From Amoebophrya sp. A120 (lineage: Eukaryota > Sar > Dinophyceae > Syndiniales > Amoebophryaceae), in the NCBI GenBank assembly GCA_905178155.1, contig CAJINV010000021.1, positions 287,760-351,759 on the forward strand: a DNA stretch of 64,000 nucleotides, read 5' to 3'. Positions within the stretch are counted from its first letter, which is position 1; each line of letters starts with the position of its first letter. The notes under the pieces are model-generated. The model saw only the letters and a program-made list of their open reading frames with translations. It did not search any database and was not told where the DNA came from. Shown piece by piece: positions 13,004-25,700 of this stretch. Made by a program: the position numbers and the translations under genes.

Positions 13004-13594
13004 TAGCGTCGAAAAACTTGATGTGGAAGCACTCGCACTTGTTGTTGATTTCAGCGATGAACGTCTTCTACTCTTCAGCGACAACTCTTCGAGCGACTAA
13101 AACAAAGTACAGTAGACCAACGAAGTGCACACATAATGAATGGGCCCACAAGAATAACAATTTGTACTTGTAAACGACATTGATATTGAAATGCCTATAT
13201 GAAGTGGATGATTGAAGAGGTCTTCTTCATCCTTTGGCACGACATGAGGAACGTCACAGCATGGAAAGAGGTAAAGCGCAAGGCGTTAGTTTCATCTCGC
13301 CGAAAACAGCTGCGCTTTGATGAATGTTCCTTGTAGTTTGGTGCTGCCGAGACCTCCGAGGCTGCAAAGACAAAGAGTGCCCATCGCAGATGGAGAAAAA
13401 ATGAGGGATACGGGCTTTACAAAAGATGCTGCGAGGGAGCGATAAACTACAATGTCAGTTTGAGTACGAATCTACCACCCCGTCCTTTCTTTGTTGTTTT
13501 GTGACGGACGACGTGGCGTCGTCGTCGTGTGAATGATGTAGCAGGGCTACGCGGCGAGAAGCAATAAATCAATGCTACGATTGAAATATTGAAG
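13004..13594. other. Intergenic, nothing recognised
   Basis: 591 bases without a convincing gene, RNA or repeat. Confidence 0.4.
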
Positions 13595-14350
13595 ATGATG
13601 CGCCCTGGGGCGAGCAGCGCGAGCGCAGCAGGAGCCCCGGTAGGGAACAATGCGTGGTTGAGCAGAATCATGAGGACAGTCGCGATTGCTCTGCTCAGCG
13701 CCGGCGGCATCACAGTCACTCCCCCAGTAGGCGTCTCCGCAAAACTGCAGAAACTTCGCTTCAACCTGAAGCGGACAAAGCAAAAGCAGCTGCTCGCGAA
13801 CAAGAGGGTCAAGACCGTCCCGGCACCTGGTTGCACCTGCGCGGAATGCGAACAGGGCATGCTGTCTACTTGCATGGCAAGTTACCCCGAGGGCGTGGTG
13901 AACACCTGCGTCGCCCGCTACGAAATGCGCTGCGTTCTCCCCCAAGGAGATCCCATTCTGCAAACGGACAAGGTGCACGATGCCGCAACCATGGCAGGTA
14001 CGAAGGCGAGCGACTGGGTTGGCGCTGAGGTGCCGATGAGCGAATTTTGCCTCTACGAGTGCCGCCCGCAGCAGAAGGCCTGGCCCGCGCGAGCCGACCG
14101 CCCGAGCGAATGGAAGCCAGCAAGATGTATACGTGGTTGCTCCTACTTCACAATATCCGAAAATCGAAAAATCAACTGAGATGTGGGTGAATTAATCATG
14201 AAAACGAATTTCATGATGTTGACCCTGCCACCTCTAATCTACATAGGTACCGCCATCGGCACACTCCGTGGTGGACAGCTGGCTGCGGCGAAGAATGGAG
14301 CAGCGAAATCGGAGATTGACCTGTGCCAAGGAGATCCCGAGTCGGCATAA
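13595..14350 (+). CDS. Small Cys-rich secreted or membrane-anchored protein, unknown function
   Basis: Two exons, 13595-14126 and 14247-14350, are joined across a 120-nt GT-AG intron (phase 1), giving 211 aa. The tandem ATGs at 13595 and 13598 leave the exact start open by one residue. A hydrophobic segment near residues 25-48 looks like a signal peptide or anchor. It is followed by a basic stretch and a Cys-rich region with spaced pairs (CTCAEC, then single Cys every 8-15 residues). About 11 Cys in all suggests disulfides in the secretory pathway. I do not recognise the family. Confidence 0.65.
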
Positions 14351-15262
14351 AAGCATAAAATTTTCTTCCTTGTGGATTTTTTTCTGACGAATGATCGCAT
14401 CATCTTTCATTATGGCACTGGGGCTGGCCGGGTCCAGCACAGAAACGTGTGAGATGTGAGATCAGACGAGGACAAATGAGATGAATGTGAACTTCTATGA
14501 TCATCAGCTAGTGCGACGGGGACGGCTACCTACGTGCCAAAATCATGCAAATGAAAAAAAGAGAATGAACATTGGAGCGTTCCTATGCAGCGATTCTTTT
14601 CTGCACAAGCGCAGGCGCGGGCGTGGCCACCTCGTTCCGCTTGCTTATCTAAACGAAGAATAACAAAGACAGGCAAGTAGCGCTGCACTGTGTTTCTTTC
14701 AGATCACGCTAACAAGCAGCACGTTAAGTGATGAAATAAAGATGTTGAAGATCGTCTAGCCCATTTTGCCGCAGGAAGCAATCTCGTAGATCTTATTCAT
14801 TTTTTTCTTTTCGGATGCAAGTTCAGCGTCAGAAGAACAAGTAAGATCCATGCGATAACGGAGTTAGACAGATCAAAGCTTGTAGAGGATCGCAGGAAGG
14901 AAGCCGGATCATGATGGAAAATGCGTCCTCCATTTGCATTTTTCGCTGGAACTGGATCAATTTCCGTTTGGCATTGGCTTTCCTATTTCTTGTAACCGCG
15001 GACGCGAGCATCGTGAAGAAGCAATTTTAGGCTGCAATAGTAGATCAGCATATTATTCTGCTTAATATCTCTCAACCTCATCTGCACAGCGAACTACTTG
15101 AACAAGCATGAAGTACAAGTAGAATTATCCAGCGGAGAAGGAGATTATATATGATTTTACGGATGATAAGGTAAAGCTTCAGAATAACTTGTGCGCCGCG
15201 TATTTTACTTCTGCGATGATCTACATTTTTGAGGCTTCCGCTATTCTAAAAGTCTAACGTTA
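14351..15262. other. Intergenic, nothing recognised
   Basis: AT-rich stretch with only short open frames. No RNA gene or repeat seen. Confidence 0.4.
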
Positions 15263-15294
15263 TTCTCTTTCTCTTCTTCAATTTCATTTTCAAG
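15263..15294 (+). promoter_or_regulatory. Candidate trans-splice acceptor upstream of LSm7
   Basis: A pyrimidine-rich tract ends in CATTTTCAAG just 23 nt before the LSm7 start codon, with no upstream coding exon. In dinoflagellates this is where the spliced leader would be attached. Sequence only; not proven. Confidence 0.4.
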
Positions 15295-15317
15295 CGACAC
15301 AAAACAAAGCCGAAACC

Positions 15318-15759
15318 ATGGGCAAGGGTAAGGCGAAGGGGAAGCAGAGTACGGTCTTCGAGGTCGAGAAGTACCACAACCAAATGGTGCATGTGAAATT
15401 CACCGGCGGCAGAGAGGGTACAACTGTTAATCATGCACGACAGATGATCAGTTTTTCTTTTTTCCTTTTCCCGCATGACAAACTGATTTTTGCTTCTTGA
15501 AATGAAAATATTGTAAATTGATGAATGCATAACCACAACAGTGAAGGGCATACTAAAAGGCTTCGATCCGGTTGTGAACGTGGTTCTCGACGAGGCAGAA
15601 GAATTTAGACGAGACCCCAAGGACCCAACCAGGGTACTGGAAGAGACGAGAAAACTCGGGCTCATCGTCTGCCGCGGACCGTCCGTTACATTAATCAGTC
15701 CGCTGCCGCAGGTCATCTCGCAAGAAGAACTGATGAAAGCCGCGGAGAATAACGCATGA
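15318..15759 (+). CDS. LSM7: U6 snRNA-associated Sm-like protein LSm7
   Basis: A subunit of the LSm2-8 ring that binds the U6 snRNA 3' end, and of the LSm1-7 ring in mRNA decay. Exons 15318-15417 and 15542-15759 flank a 124-nt GT-AG intron in phase 1, giving 105 aa, close to the usual size. Sm1 is recognised by VKFTGGRE followed after splicing by VKGILKGFDPVVNVVLDEA. Sm2 reads LGLIVCRGPSVTLISP. The insert EEFRRDPKDPTR between them is typical of LSm7. The start is ACCATGG, a good context. Most secure call in the window. Confidence 0.95.
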
Positions 15760-16777
15760 TCATGATGATTTTTAACCCCGTGGTCGTGGTTTAGAACCGG
15801 CCAAGCTGTGACACGTGTTATTGACCACGTGAATTTCAAGAACGAAAAGTAATTTCCAAGAAACACGCGCGACGAAAAAAAAAGAAAATATTTATTGCCC
15901 CACCACAGCTTCGCTTTCTATAGAACAAGTGGATGTGGAAGATCCTTTCTTTCTGACTGTGTTCGCAAGAGAGGAGCAATGAGGACCTTGTTGAATTGAA
16001 TGGAAGTCCACCGTTGTTCCGGAAAACAGCTTGCGGTCTTTCGCGAAGTAGATTGCAATTACTCGCACTGAAAAACTCTATGTATGAGGAGGTGCTGACT
16101 GAAGTCCATCTGGAGATCTTCGGCGATTCGAGATCTCGCGACTAGCGGATTGGCGTTTGCGGATCTTTTTTCTCGCGACGATAACCTGGCGTTTGCGGAT
16201 CTTTTCCTTCTTTCACGTAACATTTATGAATGCATTTGCGACATCGGGAGATCGAGATTTTATTCCGAATTCCTTCGTTTCTCTTCGCGTTTTTTTGACT
16301 GACGGGGCCTTTGTCTGCATGCTACCACCAGAATGTAACAGTATTTACTGTCGCGCACGCGCTCAAGCTCAAAATAAATCAAACTCAAAACACAAATACG
16401 ACTACCAGGCCGCGCGTTTGATGCGCTCGAGCTTATGCAATTCTGTCTCGTTGTCGTTCTTCTTGATAGTTGACTTTGCCTTAACGAGTTGCAGTTTTTA
16501 CTTTTTTTTCTTTGGAGTACATCATCTCGATGTCACAGCATGTACTCTTTGATTGATCATATTTTACTACTCTTGCAAAAAAAACAACTGTTGTCTCTGA
16601 TTCCAAAGCTCGACGTCTTTTCGCATCCCAAGCAGGCAGGGCGACCGTTACTGTCCCGTCCGTATAATTTAACCATGCGGTAGTGGTAGAGGTGGACTGG
16701 AGGATCAGGGCAGATATACCACGTAACAAAATAAGACGAGAAAGCGAAAGCCAAATATCAAAACGAAGCCGATCACG
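15760..16777. other. Intergenic between LSm7 and the giant gene
   Basis: No gene recognised. Contains the short tandem repeat at 16134-16205 and AT-rich sequence. The 131-codon open frame at 16157 is Phe/Ser-rich and not convincing. Confidence 0.4.
16134..16205 (+). repeat. Two-copy tandem repeat, period 36 bp
   Basis: TGGCGTTTGCGGATCTTTT occurs at 16151-16169 and 16187-16205. Each copy is preceded by TCTCGCGAC. Confidence 0.7.
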
Positions 16778-19700
16778 ATGGTACAAAAATACTACCTCAA
16801 CTTCGAGAGCCAGCACTGGGTTTCCCGCGGGTGGCTTACGTTCAAAGCAGCTTTTTTTTCGGTGACGCTGCTGTTGCTTAGTAGTTGCAGCGTACTTGTT
16901 CGGGATGCCAGTGCAATAAAGTCCTCCGCGCGGCTGCGTACCAGCAGTGAGCCCGCAGCTTCTACTACCGCTCGCAGGGGGGGAGATGAGCATGAGGATG
17001 AACCGGTTTACCAATTTTTTCACACAGCACCAGGAGAGCCGATAGATGTACCAACGGTCGAGGAGCCGTCAACTTCGACACTGCGCTTGTTGCAACCTCC
17101 CCCGGCAGTTGTAGAGAACAATGCCGAGGACCAGCAGGAGCAGATGCCAACGCCCCGAGGACGTGAAGTGGGTGAACCTGGAGCGCGACGACGCTGGTCG
17201 TCCATGTCGCAATCTCCGGAACCGGTAGTTGCAGGTCCGCTGGAACAAGAACTACACCACCACACGCAAGAGACCACATCAAGAAGGCCACCTTCGCTGG
17301 GCCCATCTCCGGCGGAAAGCCCCGAAAGGTGGTTCGGCCCGGTGGACCTGGTGTGGTTGGGCCAGGAGCCGTCTCTAGCGCATGATACTACATCTGCTGG
17401 ACGAGGAGGACGAGGTTCGAGGAAGTTCATCAAAAATCGAGCACCCCCCTCCCGCGGGGTGGCGGGGGGGCGAGATGATTTGTCTGCGTTTCGGCTAGTA
17501 GCGGCCCGCCCCATTTCTGCAAGCCTTTCGGCCCGGACCAGCCGCGACTCCTTCCCGGGAGGGTAGAAAGGCCAAGCGCGCATCTGCCGCGCAAGTATTT
17601 CGCCTTTGGCGCAACTGGCTCGGGGGCTCGTTTACAAACAAGGCCGGCCAAACCTCTACAAAGGCGACAGGCGGCGCCCAGGGGCCCCCCTCCAGGGGGG
17701 TGCCTGAGGGGGGTACTTTTTTTGGATCCCGAAATCGGCCATTTTAGGTCGGGGGAAGGAACGCCAAGGGGGGTGCTTTTTGGGGGTGCTTTTTTTTGGG
17801 CAAAAGGGGGGGCCCTTGGATTGCCCCCGCGGCGCGACTTTCCAAGAGACGGCCATTGCTCATTGGATCCGGAAAGACCTGGCCGCAGAATGCTTAAAGT
17901 ATTGTCGTAGTGCTGCTCTGCGTGGTGACGGAAGACGAAGGCCGAAGCCGGCGGCGCTTCCGGTTGTGTGGGACCCACTGAGCAAAGCCGCCACATAGAT
18001 GAAGCCTACCCGAGCCAAACGCCTGTCCCGTGAGCCCACGGGAGGGGGGTGCTCGATTTTTGATGAACTTCCTCGATTTTCCTTGTCTAACTCTAGCGCA
18101 TGGTACTACATCAGCTGGACGAGGAGGACGAGGTTCTAGTAAAGCGACGAGTACTAGATCTTTTCTGAAGCTGGACGATAGACTCCGCTCTTCAGCACGA
18201 GATGAACCGGGGCGACAACAGGGGGGAGGGCACCATGGCTTCTCGTCTAGGCCTTCTACTAGTCGCGGGACGAGTACCCAGGGTGCTGATCATCACGACC
18301 AGTATGTTGGCGGGCAGATGGAGAAGCAGAGCCAGGATGCCGGAAAGACGTTCTTTTTCGGTAGTGGCACGCGGTTCACTGTTCCTGGAACTTCTTCACG
18401 TTCGCAACAGCAGCAGAAATTGCAAGGCGCCTATCATACGGACACGGCCCAACCACCCGTTCCCGTGGCGCCCGACGACCTGCATGGAGAGAGCCGTGCA
18501 GGTGTTGAGCTCCGCGAAGGTCGTGTGGGCTGGGATGCGGTCGAGAAATCGATAAATGCTTCCCCGTCCTCGGGAGGAGCTAGTACCTCACCATACGATC
18601 ATCATTACGAGCCATCTTCCAATGGCATGCACACCTCGCAGCACTCGTGGAACCCGAATGCGCCTGCCTTCAACTGTGCATATCATGATGACACGAGTGC
18701 CGCTGTTTCATCAGACCAACAACTTCGATACCAGCAGGAGCAGACGGCGCAGATAATGATGCAAATGCAATCCCAAGCCCAAGCGCAACAAGCGCAGATC
18801 TCGCAAGGGAACGGACCTTTGCACATGGGGATGGCCCTGCCTATGGCGATGCCAGTGCCTGCGCAAATGATGCAAATGAGCCCAGGAGTAGCTACACGAC
18901 CTAGCGCTGCTATGCCATGTATGATGAGCGGGCCCGCCCCGGTGCAGCAGATGATGGCTGCAGCTACTAATATTGCTGGAGGACCCACGATGCTGGGTAG
19001 TAGAAGCATAGCGCAACAACTGCAGCAAGAACTGCCCGCGCAACAACACCAACAACTGCAAGGAAACAGCCAAAATGGCAACTACGCTCCCCAGTTTCCC
19101 GCGATTGCCATTCACGGCAACATGGTGAAGTTGCCTGACGGCCGGAGCGCCCTCCTCATTCCGCTAGGCGGAAATGGTACAAACGCAACATCTACTTCTT
19201 CTACTCCCGGTGGTGCAGCTGTTGCTGGTGGTGGGCTAACGCTGAGTGGAACTGCTGGAATGAATCCGTCTACTTTATCGGGCGGAGTAATGCAGCTTGG
19301 TAATGGGGAACACGGTCCCGCTTCCGCCGCGTATCCAGCAGCTTTTGAAATGCAAAACGAGACTGTCAGAAATGTCGGCAAACTAAATCAGGGTAGTCTT
19401 GGTTTTCCAATGAATAAAGGTCAGCCCCAAGAAGAACACGCTGCTCTGCCCGCTTGGGGAGCGCAAGAACAGTTCAACACGGAACTGTTTCCATCTCCAA
19501 GCAACTACGCACATCAGCGGAGCCAGAGCCAGGCTGGAGCTCAAGACAATCACAACGTTGTTTTTGCGGCTGCACGAGAGGATGACGCTGAGCAGACCTT
19601 GAAAGAGAAACACGAGCGCTTCGTTGCCTACGGAAAGCAGATCCAGGACGAGTTGGAGTACATGCAGGGAATGCTGCTCAGCACAGCCGATAAAAACGTG

Positions 19701-22700
19701 AAAGACGAAGACAACAACTCTCGTCAAGCGCAAGCAGAACTGCTGGCTGATCATCCTGAAGCTACAAGAACTACCGGGGCTGGTCGTGCTGGTTGGGAAG
19801 TACACGCTAACGCCGCAGGAAGCAGAACCGGTGCAGCAGCACGAGCTTCGGAAGTTTGCGAGCACGATCATGGCCGGGAGGGCAATATTGGTACAACTAG
19901 TACTTCTTCTTCATCTCATCTACTCGCGGACGTTGCGTCAGCCTCTTCACTCGACCACGCTCCCGAACAAGCAAAGACTAGCGACGAGGACAAGGTCTTC
20001 AAAGATTTAGAGAACGACATTGCACCAGGAGCAGCACCGGTGGCTGCACGTGTGCAGCAACATGCTACATCTCCCGACGGAGCTGCAGTAGACCAAGCAG
20101 CCAACATCCTCGAAAAACAACTTTTGACCACTGAGCAAGCTGTTTCGCCGGAACTGCTGAGACAGTTTGCAGAAGAAGACCTCCGAGCTGCGGAACAAGC
20201 AGCGGCAAAAGCAGCGCCTGCCGCTAAAAGTTGGGCGTCTATGCTGAGAACGACCACGACGGGTTCGAAAATAAATCCTGGCACATTAGCAGGAGCAAAA
20301 GCAAAAGGGACAACTCCGAAAGCAAAACCGAAACCAGTGCTAGACCCTTTTATGAGCCTTTTGCGACCAAAACCGAAGGAACCCTCGTTCCGAGTTTCGC
20401 GTAGCGAGGTTGTACACACTCCGCATGCAGCACAGGCAGCAAGCAGGTTCATGCCAGCAAAACCGGCCAAGACAAATACGCCGACTGGATCTTCTTCAGG
20501 AGCCGGAGCAAGTCCAGGGGGTCTTGCTGGGAAAGAAGATCGGAACAAGATGAGCTCGCCAGAAGCACAAAGTATTGCTCAGGACTTTCCCGCAAAAGTG
20601 AATACGAACCGGCCTAAAAATGGCCCGCCGACACTGCAGCAGCAAGTCGAGGAACAAAATGGTGGAGGCAAGCTCAGCAGCCCAAGGACAACTACACATC
20701 AAACTGAACCGCAGATCAAGCTCGCAGTCGATTCAGTGCTTGCCGAGATGCAGGATCTGGCGCAGAAACGGGGTCTTGCTGTATCGGAACAGATCAAAGA
20801 GGAGGGTTCAGAACTACAACCACCTACCGAAGCCGAAACTTCTGAGGTTGTCGATAAAAATCTAGCCGAAAAGTTTGAAGCTGCGATGAAGATTGAAGAT
20901 ACAACCGCTGCTCATCTTGATGATAATGTTGAATACGAAGACGACGGCGAGAAAAGTGCCGACATTGCCTCCGAGCGGTCGGGGGTTGCAAGCACTGCTG
21001 CCGGGTCGAACTCACGGTTGTTGGAACTCGACACACTCACGTCAACTCCGGTCCATCGGCAGCAAGAACAGTCGCCATATTATTCCGGTCAGCACTCTCC
21101 GCTGCTTTTAGCCCAGCAGCACGACACGGCAGTATTACCATCGCTGCCGACGTCGAGCACCAGTGCGACCGCGAGTCCGCCATCCTCGTCGCCATTGCTC
21201 GCCGCACAGCGCAGTCCCGTGTTGGGTTGTCAGCTTGAGCGTGGTCGTGGTCCACTGTTAACAAGGACGAGTAACAAATCCCAATCCGCAGGATCTTCCT
21301 GCTCAGATATGCAGCTGCTTATTGAACAAGAAAAGCAAACGCTACCGGAGGACAGCGGACAGGCGAACGGAGGAGTGGATAATGCAGCGCTCGACGATCG
21401 CTATCGCAAAGAGGAGCAAAAGCTCTTTCAATTTGGTGCCACGGAAGGAGAGGGAGAAGCTGAGATACCTCCACCTGGAAGCGCGTCGGCACCAGGCTCC
21501 GTCCCGGGGAAGAGCACTGCGGCTGACGCGGTGGGAGCTGCAAGCTCCTCTGCAAATAGAAATACAAGTACACGAGGACCGGCAGCTGCACCTGCACCAG
21601 GGAAAAAATTGAGCAAGGGCCAGAAGAAAAGGCTAAATAAGAAGCGAAGTGAGGGAGAGAAGGCACAACTTGCAGGAACAGAGGTGCAAGAAAATGAGGA
21701 AGTCGAGGCGGATGGAACAACAACTTCTTCTGGGGAGCTTCTTGGGCAACAGTTGACGACCGCTGACGGCGTCGACCTTGATGCTGAGGGTGGAGATCAT
21801 GCTGCGGTCATGGTGCCAGCCCCGCTGGTAGTGGAAAGCGCAGAACAAGAAGAAGACGACAACTACCCTGGTGAAGCCGAACCGGAGCCCGAGGCCGATA
21901 ATTGCGAAGACGAACAAGGCTCGCCCTGCATATTATCGCACCCTCATTCATCAGGACCGGTGTTAGATGGCGACCGGGCTGCAGAAGCAGATGGCCTTCA
22001 AGTTGGACATGACAAAGCCGGAGCAAAAGAAGCTTCAAAATTGGAGGTTGACGATGACGGCCCGAGTCCAGGAGTTCTTGGCGAGTCCCCGTCCGCAGAA
22101 CAAAATATTAACTTGCCCGCGACTCCTTCTCCACCTGCGGCAACGAAGAGGCGCCGCGCAAAGCAAAAAGGGAAGCGTCAGGGAAGACTAGGAGACGAGG
22201 TGGACCACGAGCAAGCGGAACAAGAGGAGCAGGAGGAAAAAGAGCCACATACGGGGGCAAGTACACGACCCATTGCGTCTGAACAAGTAGAACATGCTTC
22301 TGCTAATGCTCCGGCACAAGAAAATCAACGCCCTTCTCCAGCGGTCACAAACGACAAGCCACACCTACAGACAGTAGCAAATAATCCCAGCAAGCCGGCC
22401 ACGCCGTCGGCTCTTTCGGGAAGCCCCCTCAAGGGCGCGAAACAGAAAAAGAAGCCAGGTAAATCCAAAAAGGCCGGCACAAGTGGTGTCGCACCGCCGC
22501 ACCTAGACGGCATTGACTCTGGGGAGGAAAGCTGGGAGAACGACGTGGATCTGCGGCCGGGGCAGTGCGAAAAATTTCTCGCGAAACTGCGCGCGCTGAT
22601 TGTCGACGCCGAGAAGGTTGCGAAGGCCGTTCCGGTGCCCTTCAACTCGGCGCGGAAGCAGGAAATGGAGTTTGAAACGCAGCTGTTGCGGGAGCGGGAA

Positions 22701-25700
22701 GTTTTTTTCGCCACCTACTGCCACGACGACGATGACTTCACGCAGATTCGGCAAATCGTGTTGGAACGCATTCTGAGCCAGGTCCCCTCACACACCGCGG
22801 ATTTTATTCTGTGGAAAACCATGATTGAAAATTTCCTCTCCGACGAGATGCTCTTCGGCCACACGTGGACGACGTTTCTCCAGGCCTCGACCCGGGTCTG
22901 GCTGTATGGGCAGGGGCTGGCGAACTACGAGACCGACTTCGCTTTGTCCCGAGATTTCGTAGAATCCTACCTGAAAAACGTCCGCGGGATCCACGACGAA
23001 CCGGTCGGGGCAAAGAAGATCATCTTGCCGTCCGCCGAGGAACTGCTGACATCCGCTCTTTCCGGCAAACCGGCGACGGAGAGCTGCGAAGATTTTTTAA
23101 CCAAAGCCCCGGGGAAACTGACGGAGCAATTCTCTTCAGCACGATACCTTCATAGTCAACATACGGGCTCGACAGGAGATGATCTTTGCTCGTCCGCCAG
23201 TCGTGAGCAAGGGTCTTTGTCCAAAACATACCTTGCGGTCGACCTGCAGCCTTGGCAGTACAGTTTTGATCCTGTTCATTTCGGGTTGTTCATACACGCC
23301 CACCGGGCACTCCACGAGCCGACGAGTAGTGGTCCGGGACTAGTACTAGGGCCAGAATCTCCTTCAAAAGCTGTCACTTCTAAAAGCAATGTCATTCGCA
23401 CCTACCGTGCGTTCCCTGCGGAAAAACCGATTACCCTGTCGGACATGCAGAGCGGCGCCTTTCCGGATGAGCACGTCCCGCCGTCCGCGGAACAGGCTGC
23501 GCAACTGGGCAACGCACGCTACAACACCGCGATGCCCTACGTCGAGCTGCACCACGTCCATCCTTCGTGGAGCCCGGCCATGCACTCGATCATGCTGCGC
23601 GTGTTGCACCGGCACATCCTGCGGAAAGCGCCGATCCCGCCCCCGGGCGACACCTCCGCCAACGGACTTAGTTCAGAGAGCACGCTTGGGGAGTTGCTGC
23701 ATTACCGAGGTGCGCGGTCTGTATCGGTCCAGCTGAAAGTGATTCCGTTGGAGCAGGTAACTGTTACGACTGGCGGGACCACATCGGGAGGTCCGCGCGG
23801 AAGGAGTAGACCGGAGGAGCCATTTGTGTCCGGAGACAGCTGTACTCTGGACAACCAAGTGGGCGAGGAAGTACGCTGCGGCCCAGAGGATGCAAGGGCA
23901 GGAGCAGCTTCTTCCAAAACTAGGAAAAAGAGAACGACCGCAACAAACACTAAGGCTGCTGGTGGACAAGAAGAAGATGAATCTTCGCAGGGAGACGCTT
24001 CTACTTCTACAAATAGAAGCGATGTGGACCACCACGTCGAAGTGAACCCGAAGGAGCAGGGAAAGCAGCAGACGATTTACACGGTTTCTGAAGCCAAGGT
24101 GAAAATCCACTACCACCGGTTCCGCAACGTGGAGCTCGCCGCAATCGACGCGCAATCCGAAGAATATGTGCTGCGCGCAGTGAACGCGGCTTTGCACAGT
24201 GACGAGACGATCTTCATGCTGTGGCTGGGCTACCGCACGTACCTGATGCACCAGGAGCACGATATCAATGTGGAAGTGGACAGCGGCCGCGTGGTGGCCT
24301 CGCAGGTCGTGGCGGCTTTGCAACATTTGCAGCAGAAAAACGCAACTGGTGGGGCTGGTGAGGCTGGAGGGGCCGGACAACAACAGCGTGGTCGTCTTGT
24401 CCCATCTAGAAGTCCTTCGGAGGGCAATAAAATCGACGCAGACCAGCAACGCGCCCATAATCTTCTGGAACAACAAATGCAGAAACACAGCGAGGAATTT
24501 TTTCTCCTGGATAGAAGGGTTTCGGTTGACGTCAACAGCACCGAGTTGGGCGACGTGAGCCCGGAGCAGATTCGACAGATCAACGAAACTCTGCTGCGGG
24601 GCGGCAACAGCGCTGGTGTTACAGAAGGAGAGTCGAGGACATCTGAGAAAAGCAGAAGCAACAGTACCTTGCTCGAAAAAATGCAGGACCAGCACAATTT
24701 CGAAGACGGTAAACCTTCGACAGCAACGCAATTCGCTGCGGCCGTGTTACGCATGAACAATGGTAAAAAGACCGGCAACTGTGACGGCGTGCGATGTTTC
24801 TCGAATGGTAAAGAATCCGCATCTAGCGCGGCGACGGACACGGAAGTGCTAGCCAGCTCAGGACAGGATCACCAAGAACCTCACTCGGATGAGCGGACCG
24901 CTAAGCAGTCACCTCCCGCTGCCTCGGCGCAGCCGCCAGCTGGTATTTCGTCCACCAAGTCTCGGTTTACGAATGTAGTGATAGCGGTGAGTGACATGTT
25001 GCGCTGCTTCTCGGGCGAGGAGGACGATGATCAGTATGTGGAATCTTTGCTGCTGAACGGCAGTCCACACAGGTTGCGCGAAATGGAGCTGATTCTTCTG
25101 GTTTACACACAGCAGCTCGACGCGGACCCGTCGGCGGTTTTAAAGCAGCACCGGGAGACCGCGCAGATGTGCTACGACCACCTGCGAAGCGTGCGCACCG
25201 GCGGGTTCTTCCCGGCATTGTTCCAAGGCGGGCGGAACGCGGATCCGCCACCGGTGCTGCCCTCCTTCGAAGAATTGAAAGCCCGGTCCGGGTCGGCGGT
25301 GGTTTACGACGAAGGGAGTTCAGTGGACATGCTGTTGTGGCGGGATGGCATGCGGCAGAAAAAAGCGAAGCTGGAGGTGGAAGAGGAGAAAAAGAAGGCG
25401 GACGAAGCAGCAGGAACTGATCGTGATTCATCCAAAGAGAAGAAGGATGTCGAGATGTCAGGTGGAGGCGTTGAAGGTAGCGCTGTTGAGGCTACTACAA
25501 CTCGAGCTCCTAGTTCCACCGCTCCCACGGGGGAACAAGTCGCAGACGACGACGACCCCTTTTTCTCGGAGTCGTCGGTCCTCTACATGCAGCAACTGCG
25601 AGCGCTGAAACCTCTCTTAACCGAGCTCGCCTCGCGACAGCTGGCAACCCTCGGTTTCCCGTGGCTCATCGCGGCGCGCGAAGATTCCCCGTCCTGGCGC

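Noticed and set aside
15246-15866. 206-codon minus-strand ORF
   Set aside because: Antisense to LSm7, whose spliced + strand product is unmistakable.
16157-16552. 131-codon ORF upstream of the giant gene
   Set aside because: Phe/Ser-rich translation of repeat and AT-rich DNA without any motif.
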